From: Branchipolynoe longqiensis
Taxonomy: Eukaryota; Annelida; Polychaeta; Phyllodocida; Polynoidae
Direction of reading: 5' to 3'
NCBI GenBank assembly: GCA_030323885.1
Contig: CM059190.1
Location: forward strand, 104,945,856-105,009,855
DNA: 64,000 nt
Positions 1-10,505 of the stretch are shown piece after piece (positions within the stretch are counted from its first letter, which is position 1; each line of letters begins with the position of its first letter). The position numbers were made by a program, and so were the translations under genes. Under the pieces are notes generated by a model that worked only from the letters and a program-made list of their open reading frames with translations, was not told the origin of the DNA and searched no databases.

Positions 1-190
1 GCACACATGTACAAGCACGTACGTACTTACCCGCAGACGCACAAGTATATAGGATCAGGATCACGTGCACTGGCTGACCCCAATAGTCGCGAACCGCGAG
101 CCGCTCGGCTTAAATTAGGTCACACAGAACTCGTGAAGAATCGGCAGGTTCAGAAGACACAGACTGTCGACCTGACCATCCCAACGGGAT
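1..190. other. Unassigned non-repetitive stretch
   Basis: About 190 bp with no element, RNA gene or convincing exon that I can recognise. It runs straight into the body of a SINE-A copy. Confidence 0.5.
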
Positions 191-417
191 CTTCCTAGGA
201 TTGCGCTCAGCATTATTAGGATAGGGGTAGTAGTGCTGTTTAGCTCAGTGTTAGGATAATGTGACTGAGTGGGATATCGGGTCATGGTGCTGGCAGCCTG
301 ATTTCCCAGTGAGGCTGCACTATAAAGTCACCATGAGTGTGCACTGTCACAAGTCGGTACCCATCCTGATATGACCTTAGATGTTGCCAGGATGTAAAAC
401 TCCAACAACCAACCAAC
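191..417 (+). mobile_element. SINE-A copy, 5' truncated
   Basis: The body is seen directly: GTGACTGAGTGGGATATC, a CACTATAAAGTCACCATGAG-like block, TCACAAGTCGGTACCCATCC, then the tail CTTAGATGTTGCCAGGATGT with CCAACAACCAACCAAC. The tRNA-like head is missing. The CAAC-rich 3' end is the form expected if the tail is recognised by a partner LINE (inference). Confidence 0.85.
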
Positions 418-471
418 ATCATTGATTGAATGGTGGTTGCTTCACGCCGTGTCAGCAGCATAGGCGCGTCG

Positions 472-617
472 GAAGTGTCGGATGGATCGGATGCGTCGGA
501 TGTGTCGGATGCGTCGGATGTGTCAGAGCGTCGCGTGTGTCGGATGGATCGGATGTGTCAGGTGTGTTGGATGTGTCGGATCTGTCAAATTTGTCGCATA
601 TGTCGGATGTGTCGGAT
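472..617. repeat. 9-bp degenerate minisatellite (GTGTCGGAT)
   Basis: Tandem variants of GTGTCGGAT/GCGTCGGAT. All frames stay open because the unit is a multiple of three and stop-free, so the short open frames here are artefacts. Confidence 0.85.
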
Positions 618-672
618 ATCGGGACTCCGACGTCGGCGATATGTTACAAAGTCAATGGAAGACGCTGACCAA

Positions 673-790
673 TGACCCCTGACCCCTGACCCCCTACGCC
701 ACGCCTCACCCCTTGCAGTGCACACAACTTACACCTCAACCTCTTACCCATGACCCATGACCCATGACCCATGACCCCTGACCCCTGACA
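673..790. repeat. 7-bp TGACCC(N) repeat clusters
   Basis: Three TGACCC units at 673, 680 and 687, and six at 751, 758, 765, 772, 779 and 786 (the last imperfect), all on a strict 7-bp period. On the other strand this reads GGGTCA-N-GGGTCA, the layout of a nuclear-receptor DR1 site. Binding is not shown. Confidence 0.7.
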
Positions 791-867
791 GCCACACCTC
801 ATGCTGCAGTCTAGTGTTTCATGTTTTCTCTGCGATCGTGTCCCTTCCGTTGTTCCCACCACACCTG

Positions 868-962
868 TACACCAACACACCCTCTCCCTCTCCCCCCTCC
901 CCCGCCCCCTCGTTCCAACCCTCTCTCCTCCCATCCCTCCCCCCTTCCCCCCATCCACTCCA
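868..962. repeat. Polypyrimidine tract
   Basis: C/T-rich low-complexity stretch (CTCTCCCCCCTCCCC type). Proline/serine-rich open frames here are compositional. Confidence 0.75.
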
Positions 963-1042
963 GACGGCCGTTGGCATCTTGGTACTTGGCAGTCCTCAGG
1001 TCCACATAACTTCATGTTCTAATCCCGACACACACCAACGTC

Positions 1043-1159
1043 TGTTTGTTGGGGTTTTACGCCCTAGCAACATTTATGGTTATATAAGGACGGGTACTAA
1101 CTTGCTCCGTCCTGATATGACCGTAGATGTTGCTAGGACGTAAAACAACAACAAACCAC
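1043..1159. mobile_element. Two SINE-A 3' tails, head to head (fold-back)
   Basis: The left arm (to about 1,101) is the minus-strand SINE-A tail (GTTTTACGCCCTAGCAACAT, then GGACGGGTAC). The right arm (from about 1,108) is the plus-strand tail (CGTCCTGATATGACCGTAGA, then GGACGTAAAACAACAACAAA). They form an inverted repeat with almost no loop, and no body or head is present. Confidence 0.75.
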
Positions 1160-1221
1160 ACCGGCTTTACAAGAACCAACACGCTCACACTAATGGCTGG
1201 GTTTTGGAAATGTCTTTGTTA

Positions 1222-1816
1222 GGTTTGTTGTTGTTTTACGTCATAACAACATCTAATGGCCAGTGCACACCTACCGTATACGACTTAAAACTGGCCGTTT
1301 CACGCATAAAACTGGGTTTTAGTCGTTAGGTGTGCGACCCCCTAGCACACTAGACGCATGCGATTCGCGCATAAAACTCAGTTTTTAGTGCTAAAAGTGG
1401 CCGTTTACGATTGCGATTCGCGATTCGAAAAATGAATCGGCCCGTTTTCAGTTTTAAGCGGGTCGGGTCGAGTCGCGAGTTTTAGTGCGCGAATCGTAAA
1501 CGGTAGGTGTGCACCGGCCATAAGGTCACATCAGGATGGGTACCGACGTCTAAAAGGGCACACTCAATGTGACTTTATAGTGCTGCCCCTCTGGGGGATC
1601 AGGCCACCAGCACCATGACCCGATATCCCACTCAGTCACATTATTCTGACACTGAGCCAACCAGTCCTTGCCATATCCTATTAATGCCACGCGGGAGGCG
1701 AGGTAGCGACAAGTGATCAATTTTATAAGTCATCGGTTTGACTCAACTGGAAATCAACCTCCCGACCTTCCACATGGGAAGCCTGCGCTCTTACCGATTT
1801 GGCCACCGCGTCCGGT
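1222..1816 (-). mobile_element. SINE-A, near full length, split by a palindromic element
   Basis: Read on the minus strand this copy has a tRNA-like head (1,740-1,816), body and tail. The tail is interrupted after ACATCTAA by the element at 1,257-1,520 and resumes with TAAGGTC. Removing the insert plus one TAA restores the usual ACATCTAAGGTC sequence, so the break is a clean transposon insertion. Confidence 0.85.
1257..1520. mobile_element. Palindromic element 1, TAA target duplication
   Basis: 264 bp beginning TGGCCAGTGCACACCTACCG and ending with its inverse, CGGTAGGTGTGCACCGGCCA. TAA lies on both sides (1,254-1,256 and 1,521-1,523). The interior repeats words such as GATTCGC, AAAACTG and GGGTCG. 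It has no coding capacity. The 3-bp TAA duplication and GGCC ends suggest a PIF/Harbinger-type MITE (inference). Confidence 0.8.
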
Positions 1817-2195
1817 ACACACCAACGTCTTGTGACTGCAAGGTACAAGGTGCAATGTGCAAGGTGTGCCAACAAAGCTGGGGGAGAAAAAACCCATAAA
1901 AGAAGAACAACAAAATAACAACTGATTCGCCAAATGTACATTTCTGATTTACGCCTCAGTCTCGTCTTTAAACCTTTTTTTGCCCGCTTTTCAAACGCGC
2001 CACGCATGTCAAGTGCATGTCTGGGCGGCCATGTTGGCGGGCTGCGACCTCCCCGCCTCTTCCGCTCCCTGCCTCATCCCAACCCTGCCTCTTCCCCATC
2101 CCGCCCCCCCCCCCCTGCCTCCCCGAAACTTCCATTCGCTGGTTGCTGGTCGCTTGTCGCTGGCTGCCGCAAGATGATTACACACCTGAAGAAGA

Positions 2196-2336
2196 CACCA
2201 ACTGGGAACCAGCAGACTACAATGGTTGACAAGGAACCAGCAGACGACAATGAATGACTGGGAACCAGAAGATGACAAGGAATGACTGGAAACCAGCAGA
2301 CTACAATGAATGACAGGGAACCAGCAGACGACAACG
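2196..2336. repeat. ~28-bp minisatellite (GGGAACCAGCAGAC)
   Basis: About five diverged units sharing GGAACCAGCAGAC(T/G)ACAA and AATGACTGG. Confidence 0.8.
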
Positions 2337-2439
2337 GCCGGTCCTGGCTTGAACAATCAGAGCACCGTGCTGTGGGAGTGGCGGGAACCGCAGCGCCGCC
2401 TGGTGTCGGCGCTGGCAGCGAGCAGCATGAAACCGTGGA

Positions 2440-2700
2440 TGAAGGGGGAGGGTAGGGGAGGGGGACCGAGCCGCAAACATGGAGGGCGGGGGGAAGGGGA
2501 GGGGAAATGGGGTAGGGGGAGGAGGAAGGAGGGGGAGGGAGGGAGTGGCAGGAGGGAGGAAGGAAGAAGGAAGGAAGGAGGGAAGGAGGGAGGAAAGGAA
2601 GGACGGAGGAAGGACGAGGGGAGGAGGGGGAAGGGGAAGGATGAGAGGAGGGGACGGCAGGCGACGGGCGGGGGAGGGGGAGGACGAGGGGGGGGGGCGG
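2440..2700. repeat. G/A-rich purine tract
   Basis: Homopurine-biased low complexity (GGGAGG, GAAGGAAGG). It may form triplex or G4 structures. The glycine/arginine open frames are compositional. Confidence 0.8.
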
Positions 2701-2876
2701 GGCAGCATAAGAATGCGCGCGGTAATGTTTAATACAAGCAGGGCCCGTCCTGAGCCTGTGTACACCGGCACTTACCCGCACGTGTGCCGTGTCGTAGGCA
2801 CACCACGCGCAGGTAATGCTGTGACGTCATCCGTGACGGCAGACCCTGAGCCTGGGAACACGCGGTGTTCCCAGGC

Positions 2877-3300
2877 GTGTGTGTGTGCGTGTGTACGTGT
2901 GTGTGTGTGCTTGTGTGAGCCTCCCGTCCTGATATGACCTTAGATGTTGCTAGGACGTAAGACAACAACAAACAAACAACAAACAAACAAACAGCTTGTG
3001 TGAGTGTGTGTGTGCGCGTGCGTGTGTGCGTGTGCGCGTTTGTGTGCGTGTGCGTGTGTGCGTGTGCGCGTGTGTGCGTGTGCGTGCGTGTATGTGCGTG
3101 TGTTCGCGTGTGTGCGTGTGTGCGTGTGTGCTTGTGGGAGTGTGTGTGCGGTGTGTGGTGTGCGTGTGTTCGCGTGTGTGCGTGTGTGCGTGTGTGCGTG
3201 TGTGTATGCGCATGTGGGTGTGGGTGTGTGCGTGTGTGTGTATGTGTGTGTGCGCATGTGTGTGCGTGTGTGAGTCTGTGGGTGTGTGCGTGTGTGCATA
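2877..3300. repeat. GT/GTGC microsatellite
   Basis: Alternating purine-pyrimidine repeat (GTGTGTGC, GTGTGTTC), interrupted at 2,928-2,992 by a SINE-A tail. Cys/Val-rich and His/Thr-rich frames on the two strands are artefacts. Confidence 0.9.
2928..2992 (+). mobile_element. Solo SINE-A 3' tail inside a microsatellite
   Basis: CGTCCTGATATGACCTTAGA through GGACGTAAGACAACAACAAA with CAAA repeats, flanked on both sides by GT repeats. Only the last ~55 bp of the SINE is present. Confidence 0.8.
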
Positions 3301-3301
3301 G

Positions 3302-3500
3302 GAATATATATCCCACTCATTATCCTGAGACTGAGCTAACCAGTCCTTGCCATATCCTATTATTAATGCTGAGTGCAACACCAGGTAGTGACAAGTATCA
3401 ATCTCGTCCTTGCCCTATCCTATTATCATTATTAATGCCAAGCACCAGGCTCCGTAGTGACAAGTATAAATTTAGTAAGTCATCAGTTTGACTCGTCCAG
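3302..3500 (-). mobile_element. SINE-A body fragment with internal duplication
   Basis: Minus-strand body from TATATCCCACTCATTATCC. The block CCTTGCC(A/C)TATCCTATTA...GTAGTGACAAGTAT occurs twice (about 3,344-3,400 and 3,408-3,468), an internal tandem duplication. Head and tail are missing. Confidence 0.75.
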
Positions 3501-3746
3501 GATTCACTTCTACGACTTCCCACAAGGGAAGCCAAGCAGCGCTCTTTCCAATGCTCCCAACTGTGACTGGTATTTTAACGGTGTCTTTTTGCGATTCTCT
3601 GGTACAGAATTCTCCTTACTGCAGATGGGATATCAAAGTAGACTCAACCACTTGGTGGCTTCATCTACTTTACTACTAATCAGAATCTGCCTTGGGTGTA
3701 TCTGCACTTAGAACTACAGAACAAACCTGGTTTGTTTGGTGTTTTT

Positions 3747-3797
3747 TTTGGGTTTTTTGTTGTTGTTGTTTTACGTCCTAGCAACATCTAAGGTCAT
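3747..3797 (-). mobile_element. Solo SINE-A 3' tail
   Basis: GTTGTTGTTTTACGTCCTAG then CAACATCTAAGGTCATA. It stops there and runs into a minus-strand SINE-B. Confidence 0.7.
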
Positions 3798-3822
3798 AGG
3801 TGTTTGTTTGGTGGTTTTATTT

Positions 3823-4104
3823 CTCTTCGTATACTACATATCATGGATAAGTCTGGATAGACTTGTTTTCACCATTAGACAGTTGGTCGATAGAAAGCCC
3901 GAGCATACACTTTCGATGACCCAAGGGATTTTTAATCACCCACACCACATAGACGTGGTATGAGAGCAACCGGCCTTTGATGACGCTGTAAGTTATACAC
4001 AGCGGTGGAAATCCAAATGAGGAATGGAAAAACCGACCTTCAGATTAGGAGTCCGACCTACAAAAAAGTCAGACACTCTGACCACTCTGCCACAGAGAAC
4101 ACCA
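3823..4104 (-). mobile_element. SINE-B copy
   Basis: Minus-strand copy. Its tail end reads ATCATGGATAAGTCTG, its body TCGATAGAAAGCCCGAGC, and its head ends with the complement of GTGGCAGAGTGGTCAGAGTG and a box-B-like region. It is about 280 bp and matches the copies at 9.6, 26.8 and 33.0 kb. Confidence 0.85.
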
Positions 4105-4329
4105 CTGTTATATATATGAATACCTAATCACCAGCTAATTCATCACATAGGGCAAAGCAAATGAGTTGATGACAAACTGTCGGATCCAATATAGAATAGG
4201 GATTAACCACTTAGTTTGGGTATCGCGCGATCATACAATAGCAGGAATAATTCCATGTTTTATGTTACCGTTACTTGTTAGTACAGATTGTTATTCCCCA
4301 AGAGGTCTGGCGCTAGTCACGGACTGACT

Positions 4330-4790
4330 CTCTCTGAGGCATGTGTTGGTAGAATAAGTTGGTTGTATGTCTCCTATTTTGATAGATCATGGATTTTGAA
4401 CCTTGGTCGAGTCAAACCAATAACTTTAAAATGTATACTCGTCGCTTCCTAGTCAGGTGCTCGGCATTATAGAGTATAAATGCAAGTGCAACATGTACAC
4501 CCTATATTTCCTCTGTGCGCATTGGTGGAGTGCCTCTGCCTCCCAGCTGTTGGAAAAATTGCCAGGCGCCCCCCCCCCCCACGTCACACACTGGATGAAA
4601 TTTATAATACTAATATAAGGATAATTTGACTGTGCGGGATATCAGGTCATGGTGCTGGCATCCTGGTCTCCCGGTGGGTCAGCACTATAAAGTCGCCATG
4701 AGTGCGCACTGTCAGTGTAACAAGTCGGTACCCGTTCTGATATGACCTTAGATGTTCCCAGGACATAAAACTACAACAACCAACCAACAA
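4330..4790 (+). mobile_element. SINE-A, interrupted
   Basis: A decayed class-II-type head (4,330-4,410) and middle block (to about 4,476) precede an insert. The body and tail then resume at about 4,610 and end GATGTTCCCAGGACATAAAA with CAACAACC. The insert (about 4,477-4,605) carries one arm of the inverted pair described next. Confidence 0.65.
4528..4605 (+). repeat. Inverted repeat arm, left
   Basis: CCTCCCAGCTGTTGGAAAAA, TTGCC, a C run, then GTCACACACTGGATGA. Its reverse complement lies at 5,590-5,668 about 1 kb away, directly before the assembly gap. Confidence 0.75.
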
Positions 4791-4867
4791 AGCCATTGGA
4801 CTATACACCTTTCAGTGATTAAATACAAATCGCTGTGGTGTACTTGGAGTGCGGTATTCCAGTGCCT

Positions 4868-5475
4868 CGCCCCGGGGGGCGGGTGGGGGGGGGGGGGGGG
4901 GGGGCGGCGGGGGGGGCGGGGGTGCACCAAGCCGACTGACCTCAGGTGCTGGCACCGGCTGGTTGAGTCAATATTCGGGGCTCTTCTGAAGACCCCGCCT
5001 CCACTTAACTCGCCCTCGTCAGGTGGCGCTTGTGGTCGTCGGGGACTGCCGGAGGAGGGGGTGGGGGCGACAGGGGAGGGGGAGTGGAGGGGGCGGGGGA
5101 GGAGTAATGTGAGAGAAAGGAAGGTTATAAGGAAATGTGAGGAGGAGATAAAAGGGAAGAGGGGAGAAAGGGGAGGAGGAGGAATGGAGGGGGATAGGAG
5201 GTGACGAGGGGAGGATGGGAGGACGAGGAGAGGGGCATGGGAGGAGGGGGGAGGTGTTGTGAGAGGAAGATAGGAGAGGAGAGGAGAGGAGAGGAGATGA
5301 TGGGAGGGACGGAGGGAGGAAGGAGAGGAGGAGGGGATGAGGGAGGAATGGAGATGGGGAGGTGAAGAGGGGGGAATGGGAGAGGAGAAGGGAATGGGAG
5401 AGGAGAAGAGAGTTGAGAGGAGAGAGCAGAAAGGAGAGAGGAGAAGAGGATGAGGAGGAGGAAGAGGATATACAT
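4868..5475. repeat. G runs and purine-rich tract
   Basis: Long G homopolymers (about 4,875-4,925), then from about 5,040 a GGA/GAGA homopurine tract. It is low complexity and a likely source of the sequencing difficulty that ends in the gap. Confidence 0.8.
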
Positions 5476-5589
5476 ATACATTTATATATAAATATTTATA
5501 TGTAAATTCTTATGTACACAAAAGAACATAGGAGAGAAAGTAAGTTTGGTTTGTCTTTAATAACTGGCTCAGGGCTAAACAAAAAGGAA

Positions 5590-5668
5590 AAATGTCATCC
5601 AGTGTGTGACAAGAGGGGGGGGGGGCGCCCGCCCGGCAATTTTTCCAACAGCTGGGAGGCGGTGGGGG
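5590..5668 (-). repeat. Inverted repeat arm, right
   Basis: Reverse complement of the 4,528-4,605 arm: ATCCAGTGTGTGACAAGAGG, a G run, then AATTTTTCCAACAGCTGGGA. It ends in a G run that abuts the N gap. Confidence 0.75.
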
Positions 5669-5676
5669 GGGGGGGG

Positions 5677-6176
5677 NNNNNNNNNNNNNNNNNNNNNNNN
5701 NNNNNNNNNNNNNNNNNNNNNNNNNNNNNNNNNNNNNNNNNNNNNNNNNNNNNNNNNNNNNNNNNNNNNNNNNNNNNNNNNNNNNNNNNNNNNNNNNNNN
5801 NNNNNNNNNNNNNNNNNNNNNNNNNNNNNNNNNNNNNNNNNNNNNNNNNNNNNNNNNNNNNNNNNNNNNNNNNNNNNNNNNNNNNNNNNNNNNNNNNNNN
5901 NNNNNNNNNNNNNNNNNNNNNNNNNNNNNNNNNNNNNNNNNNNNNNNNNNNNNNNNNNNNNNNNNNNNNNNNNNNNNNNNNNNNNNNNNNNNNNNNNNNN
6001 NNNNNNNNNNNNNNNNNNNNNNNNNNNNNNNNNNNNNNNNNNNNNNNNNNNNNNNNNNNNNNNNNNNNNNNNNNNNNNNNNNNNNNNNNNNNNNNNNNNN
6101 NNNNNNNNNNNNNNNNNNNNNNNNNNNNNNNNNNNNNNNNNNNNNNNNNNNNNNNNNNNNNNNNNNNNNNNNNNNN
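5677..6176. other. Assembly gap (500 N)
   Basis: Exactly 500 N, the usual placeholder for a gap of unknown size. A G homopolymer is on the left, and the 36-bp array starts immediately on the right, so the array probably continues into the gap. Confidence 0.98.
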
Positions 6177-6993
6177 CTGTGGCCAATTACACATGACATG
6201 ACCTGATTCTTATTGTGGCCGATTACACATGACATGACCTGATTCTTATTGTGGCCGATTATACTAGATCTGACCTGATTCTCGCTGTGGCCAATTACAC
6301 AAGCCATGACCTGATTCTTGTTGTGGCCGATTATACAAGACTTGACCTGATTCTCACTGTGGCCAATTACACATGACATGACCTGATTCTTGTTGTGGCC
6401 GATTACACAACACATGACCTGATTCTCATTGTGGCCAATTACACATGACATGACCTGATTCTTGTTGTGGCCAATTACACATGACATGACCTGATTCTTG
6501 TTGCAGCCGATTACACAAGACATGACCTGATTCTTGCTGTGGCCGATTATACAAGACATGACCTGATTCTCACTGTGGCCAATTACACATGACTTGACCT
6601 GATTCTTGTTGTGGCCCATTACACAAGACATGACCTGATTCTTGGTGTGGCCGATTACACATGACACGACCCGCTTCTGGTTGTGACCGATTACACATGA
6701 CACAACACAATTCTTGTTGTGGCCAATTACGCAACACTCGACATGAATCTTGTCATTGCCGATAACACAAGACATGACATGAATCTTGTTGTGGCTGATT
6801 ACACAAGACATGACACGATTCTCGTTGTGGCCGATTACACAAGACACGACACAATTCTTGTTGTGGCCAATTACACAAGACACGACATGATTCTTGTTGT
6901 GGCCAATTACACAAGACACGACACGATTCTTGTTGTGGCCGATTACACAAGACACGACCCAATGTTGGTTGTGGCCGATTACACAACACTATA
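6177..6993. repeat. 36-bp satellite array I
   Basis: About 22 units built on TGTGGCCGATTACACAAGAC followed by ATGACCTGATTCTTGT. The unit is 36 bp, so both strands stay open with a 12-residue periodic translation (CVIGHNKNQVMS on the minus strand). I treat this as satellite rather than protein. Confidence 0.92.
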
Positions 6994-7154
6994 AAGCTGC
7001 ACAGGCCTGCTCCAAGGAACCTGCCAACATTTCGAAACCAAAACGCATATCTGTATTTGATTCTATATAATCAAAGTTTTATACGCGTGCACATATTAAG
7101 CAGTTATTGCTGCTTAGAAATGACATTAAGCCAATTTAATAGACCAGACATAGT

Positions 7155-7205
7155 CAGTATAATACCGCCATGTGCCTCGGTATAATACTGCCATGTCACC
7201 TCTGA
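7155..7205. repeat. Isolated monomers of the 11.2-13.3 kb array
   Basis: AGTCAGTATAATACCGCCAT, then CGGTATAATACTGCCATGTC and ACCTCTGA. This is one complete and one partial unit of array II, 4 kb upstream of the main block. Confidence 0.85.
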
Positions 7206-7224
7206 TTGTGGTGTATGCTGTATG

Positions 7225-7410
7225 TCAGGGAGTGAGAGATAGGGAGAGAGGGAGGGAGAGAGAAGGAGAGAGAGAGTGAGAGAGGGATAGAAGGAGGGAG
7301 AGAGAAGGAGAGAGAGGGAGTGAGAGAGGGAGAGAGGGAGGGAGAGAAAACGAGAGAGAGGGAGTGAGAGAGGGAGTGAGAGAGGGAGACAGCGGGAGAG
7401 AGAGAAAGGA
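7225..7410. repeat. GAGA purine tract
   Basis: GGGAGAGAGAAGGAGAGAGA-type low complexity. The Leu/Ser-rich minus-strand frames are artefacts. Confidence 0.85.
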
Positions 7411-7784
7411 ATAATGATAATAATAAAAAGTGCAACTGAACTGAATAAGCAAAAGCCTTCTGAGACATTCTCGAACAAAAAGAGACCCAGGCTGAATTAG
7501 CAATGAACGCTCTGCATTACCCATGAGCACTTTCGCAGATGGGGTTTCGTGGTTACCCCTAGCGGGGTGCCGCAAAACCATAATGGCGATTATTGTGGGA
7601 TGTAAAAAGACTAACTACAAACCGACCTTTCCGCCTCAGGATTGCACTGAAGTCGACGCAAGAAAAGAAATGACTTGTTTCAGGTTTTATACACTTTTAT
7701 GGATTCTTAGTTAAGTCACACAGTCACAGTATTCTAATTGTGTGCTAAGAAGAACTTCATAACACAAGTAATGGTCTTTGCGCT

Positions 7785-8277
7785 AGTTAAAGCTGCATAG
7801 TCTGATGAAAACATTAAAGTATAACAGAACACAAAAACATTTATCTAGATTTTATCCTACATATGAAGAGTTCAGATGTTTATTTTATATATTATTATTT
7901 TTTATTTTTGGTACATTAGTTGATTAAAGTTGCATAGTCCGATGATTTTGAGTTTCTGATATTTCCTGAGATAAAGATATTAGGTTGTTCATTATAATCC
8001 ACCTTACATTAGATTGAAGTAACTTTTATTTTAAATGGGTAACTTTTGCGATATTTGAAGTGCAAATGTGGGAAATTAATTTTGGCAAGCACGCCAAAAC
8101 TATAACACCATAGGTTTATGCAGTAACAGGTTCTATTAAATTGACTCAGTATTCCCTTATATGTGATGACAAATGTTCAATAAGTGCACCAGTATCTAAG
8201 TTAGATATGCGGAATCAAATCTAGATCATTGTTTTCGCTTTGAAAATTTGATATTTTGATCGGACCATGCAGCTTTG
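7785..8277 (+). mobile_element. TTAA-MITE, full copy beside a truncated copy
   Basis: The full copy spans 7,924-8,277, from TTAAAGTTGCATAGTCCGAT to GATCGGACCATGCAGCTTT. A truncated piece in the opposite sense starts at 7,785 (TTAAAGCTGCATAGTCTGAT). TTAA occurs at the outer ends, consistent with a TTAA or TA target duplication. Confidence 0.8.
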
Positions 8278-8291
8278 AGCACGGGACATTG

Positions 8292-8367
8292 TAATGGCGG
8301 ACGATTGGTCTGCCTCATTCCACTGCTCCTTGCCCTATCCTAAGTATACTGAGCGCCAGGCTAGGAT
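8292..8367 (-). mobile_element. SINE-A fragment with the second tail type
   Basis: Minus-strand block TCTGCCTCATTCCACTGCTC, CTTGCCCTATCCTAAG, GAGCGCCAGGCTAGG. It joins the SINE-A middle to the tail 2 seen at 27.9 and 45.0 kb. Confidence 0.65.
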
Positions 8368-9208
8368 GTACGATGTATGATGTATGGTGTATGTTATACC
8401 ATGTATGATGCACGATGTACAATGTATGCTGCATGATGTACGATGTATGACTAGGATATACGATGCATGATATACAGTATGTTATGTATTATGTAGCATG
8501 TATCGTGTATGGTGTACGATATATTCTGTAGGTTGCATAATGCATGCTGCATGATAATGACGTACAATATATGCACAGTGTATGCTGTATGATGAATGAT
8601 GTATGATGTATGGTGTATTATGTATGATGTACGATACATAATGTATGATGTACATTGTATGATATATGGTGTATGATTATGATGTATGGTTATGAAGTAA
8701 AATGTATGATGTACAGTGTATGAGATATGATGTATAATGTATGTATGATGTATGATGCATGATGCTTGATGTATGATGTACAACGTGATGTCCGATGTAT
8801 ACTGTATGCTGTATGATGTAGTATTACGATGTCTGATGTATGATGTACGATGTATAGTGTATGATGTATGATGACGATGTATAATGTATGATGTACATTG
8901 TATGATATATGATTATGATTATGTTTATGACATACAATGTATGATGTACAGTGTATGAGCTATGATGTATAATGTATGTATGATGTATGGTGTATGATGT
9001 ACGATGTATGGTGCATGATGTATGATGTATAATATATGATGTGCAATGTATGATGTATGATGTATGGTTATTAAGTACAAGGTATGATGTACATGGTATG
9101 AGGTATGATGTATGATGTATGATTGTGGTGTATGCCGTATAATGTATGCTGTATGATGTATGATGTCCAATATATGATGCATGATGTACAATGTATGATG
9201 CATTGCCA
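8367..9208. repeat. Degenerate GATGTATGATGTAC array
   Basis: Short words GATGTATG, GATGTACA and GTATGCTGTATG are repeated with heavy divergence. A ~240-bp segment is duplicated (about 8,638-8,770 resembles 8,879-9,000), so there is a second level of duplication. Confidence 0.85.
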
Positions 9209-9602
9209 TATTTCCTTACAATGCCATAACCACGCCGCGTTTAATTATAACATAACGTAGTGCCAACTCCACCCTGCACCACCCCCCCTCCCCCTCCCCC
9301 CCCCCCCCCCCGCTGTAACCATTCAGACGTTCAACCCGTGGACAAACAGCTGTAGTCACAATCACATCGCATTATGAGTTATAACCACACCCCTCAGTCC
9401 CATCATGCTCTGGTGCTATCCACCCCTCCCCCCCCCCCTCCTCCCTGTGAATCACAGCTTCGGTACATCAGTTTTACATCATCACCGCCACACGATCCAT
9501 ATTGTGTCAAGTCTTTCCCAGAAAAGTCGAATTTGTCATTCAGTAAATAGGCTAGGCGATATAATTTTCTTTTTCTTTACTCTCCTCCCTCAGTTTTGTG
9601 TT

Positions 9603-9903
9603 CTCTGTGGCGGAGTGGTTAGAGTGTCTGACTTTTGTCCAGGTCAGACTCCTAATCTGAAGGTTGGTGGTTCGATACCCTGTGCCCCTACCTCTGCCAA
9701 TTTGGATTTCCACCGCTGTGTATAACTTACAGCGTCATCAAAGGGCGGTTGCTCTCATACCATGTCTATGTGGTAGTGGGGAGTGTTAAAAATCCCTTGG
9801 GTCGGTAAAAGTGTAGGCTCGGGCTTTCTATCGACAAACTGTCTAATGGTGAAAACAAGTCTATTTAGACTTGTCCATGATAGGCAGTATAAATCTTCAA
9901 GAA
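9603..9903 (+). mobile_element. SINE-B, full-length copy
   Basis: The head GTGGCGGAGTGGTTAGAGTG and the box-B-like GGTTCGATACC fit a tRNA-derived pol III promoter. The body contains TATAACTTACAGCGTCATCA and GGGCTTTCTATCGACAAACT. The 3' end is GGCAGTATAAATCTTCAAG followed by A-rich sequence. About 300 bp. Confidence 0.85.
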
Positions 9904-9904
9904 A

Positions 9905-10505
9905 AAAAGTTTCACTCTACTTTTTGTCTCCACTTGTCGAGCTCTCTCTTCCCTTTTCCCTTTGTTCTCCCTTTGTTCTCCCTTTGTTCTACACCCTTTT
10001 CTCTTTCTTGTTTCTTCCCCTTGTGTTCTTCCTACCCCTTCCTCCTCTACTCCTATCTCTCCGTTTCCTTTCGCTTTCCCCTCCAACTTCCCCCTCTCTT
10101 CTCTTTCCCCCTCTGTCATCTATCCCCTCTCCCCCTTCTCCCCCTTGCCCCGCTCCCTCTTCTCCCTCTCCTCCGCTCCCCATGGCCCCCCTCTCCCCTC
10201 TCTCTCCCCTCTCCCTCCCCCCTCTCTCTCTCCCTCTCCCCTCTCTCTCTCCTTCTATCCCCTCTCTCCCCTCTCTCTCCCCTCTCTCTCCCCTCTCTCC
10301 CCTCTCTCTCCCCCTCTCCCTCTCTCCTTCTATCACCCTCTCCCCTTCTCTCTCTCCTTCTCTCCCCTCTCATCCCTCACCTCTCCCCTCTCTCTCCCCC
10401 TCTCTCCCCTCTCCCCCCTCCCCTATCCTCATCTTCCCCTCCTCTCACCCCCAACTCTCCCCTTTCCCCATCTCTCCTACCCCCCTCCCTCTTACTCCCT
10501 TCCCA
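9905..10505. repeat. 600-bp polypyrimidine tract
   Basis: CTCTCCC/TTCTCC low complexity following the SINE-B tail. Three overlapping Ser/Pro/Leu open frames on the plus strand and Arg/Glu/Gly frames on the minus strand arise from composition. Confidence 0.9.

Noticed and set aside
6177..6993. CRISPR-like or protein-repeat interpretation of the 36-bp arrays (also 11,222-13,290)
   Set aside because: Units are contiguous with no unique spacers and both strands are open only because 36 is a multiple of three. The animal context also argues against CRISPR.
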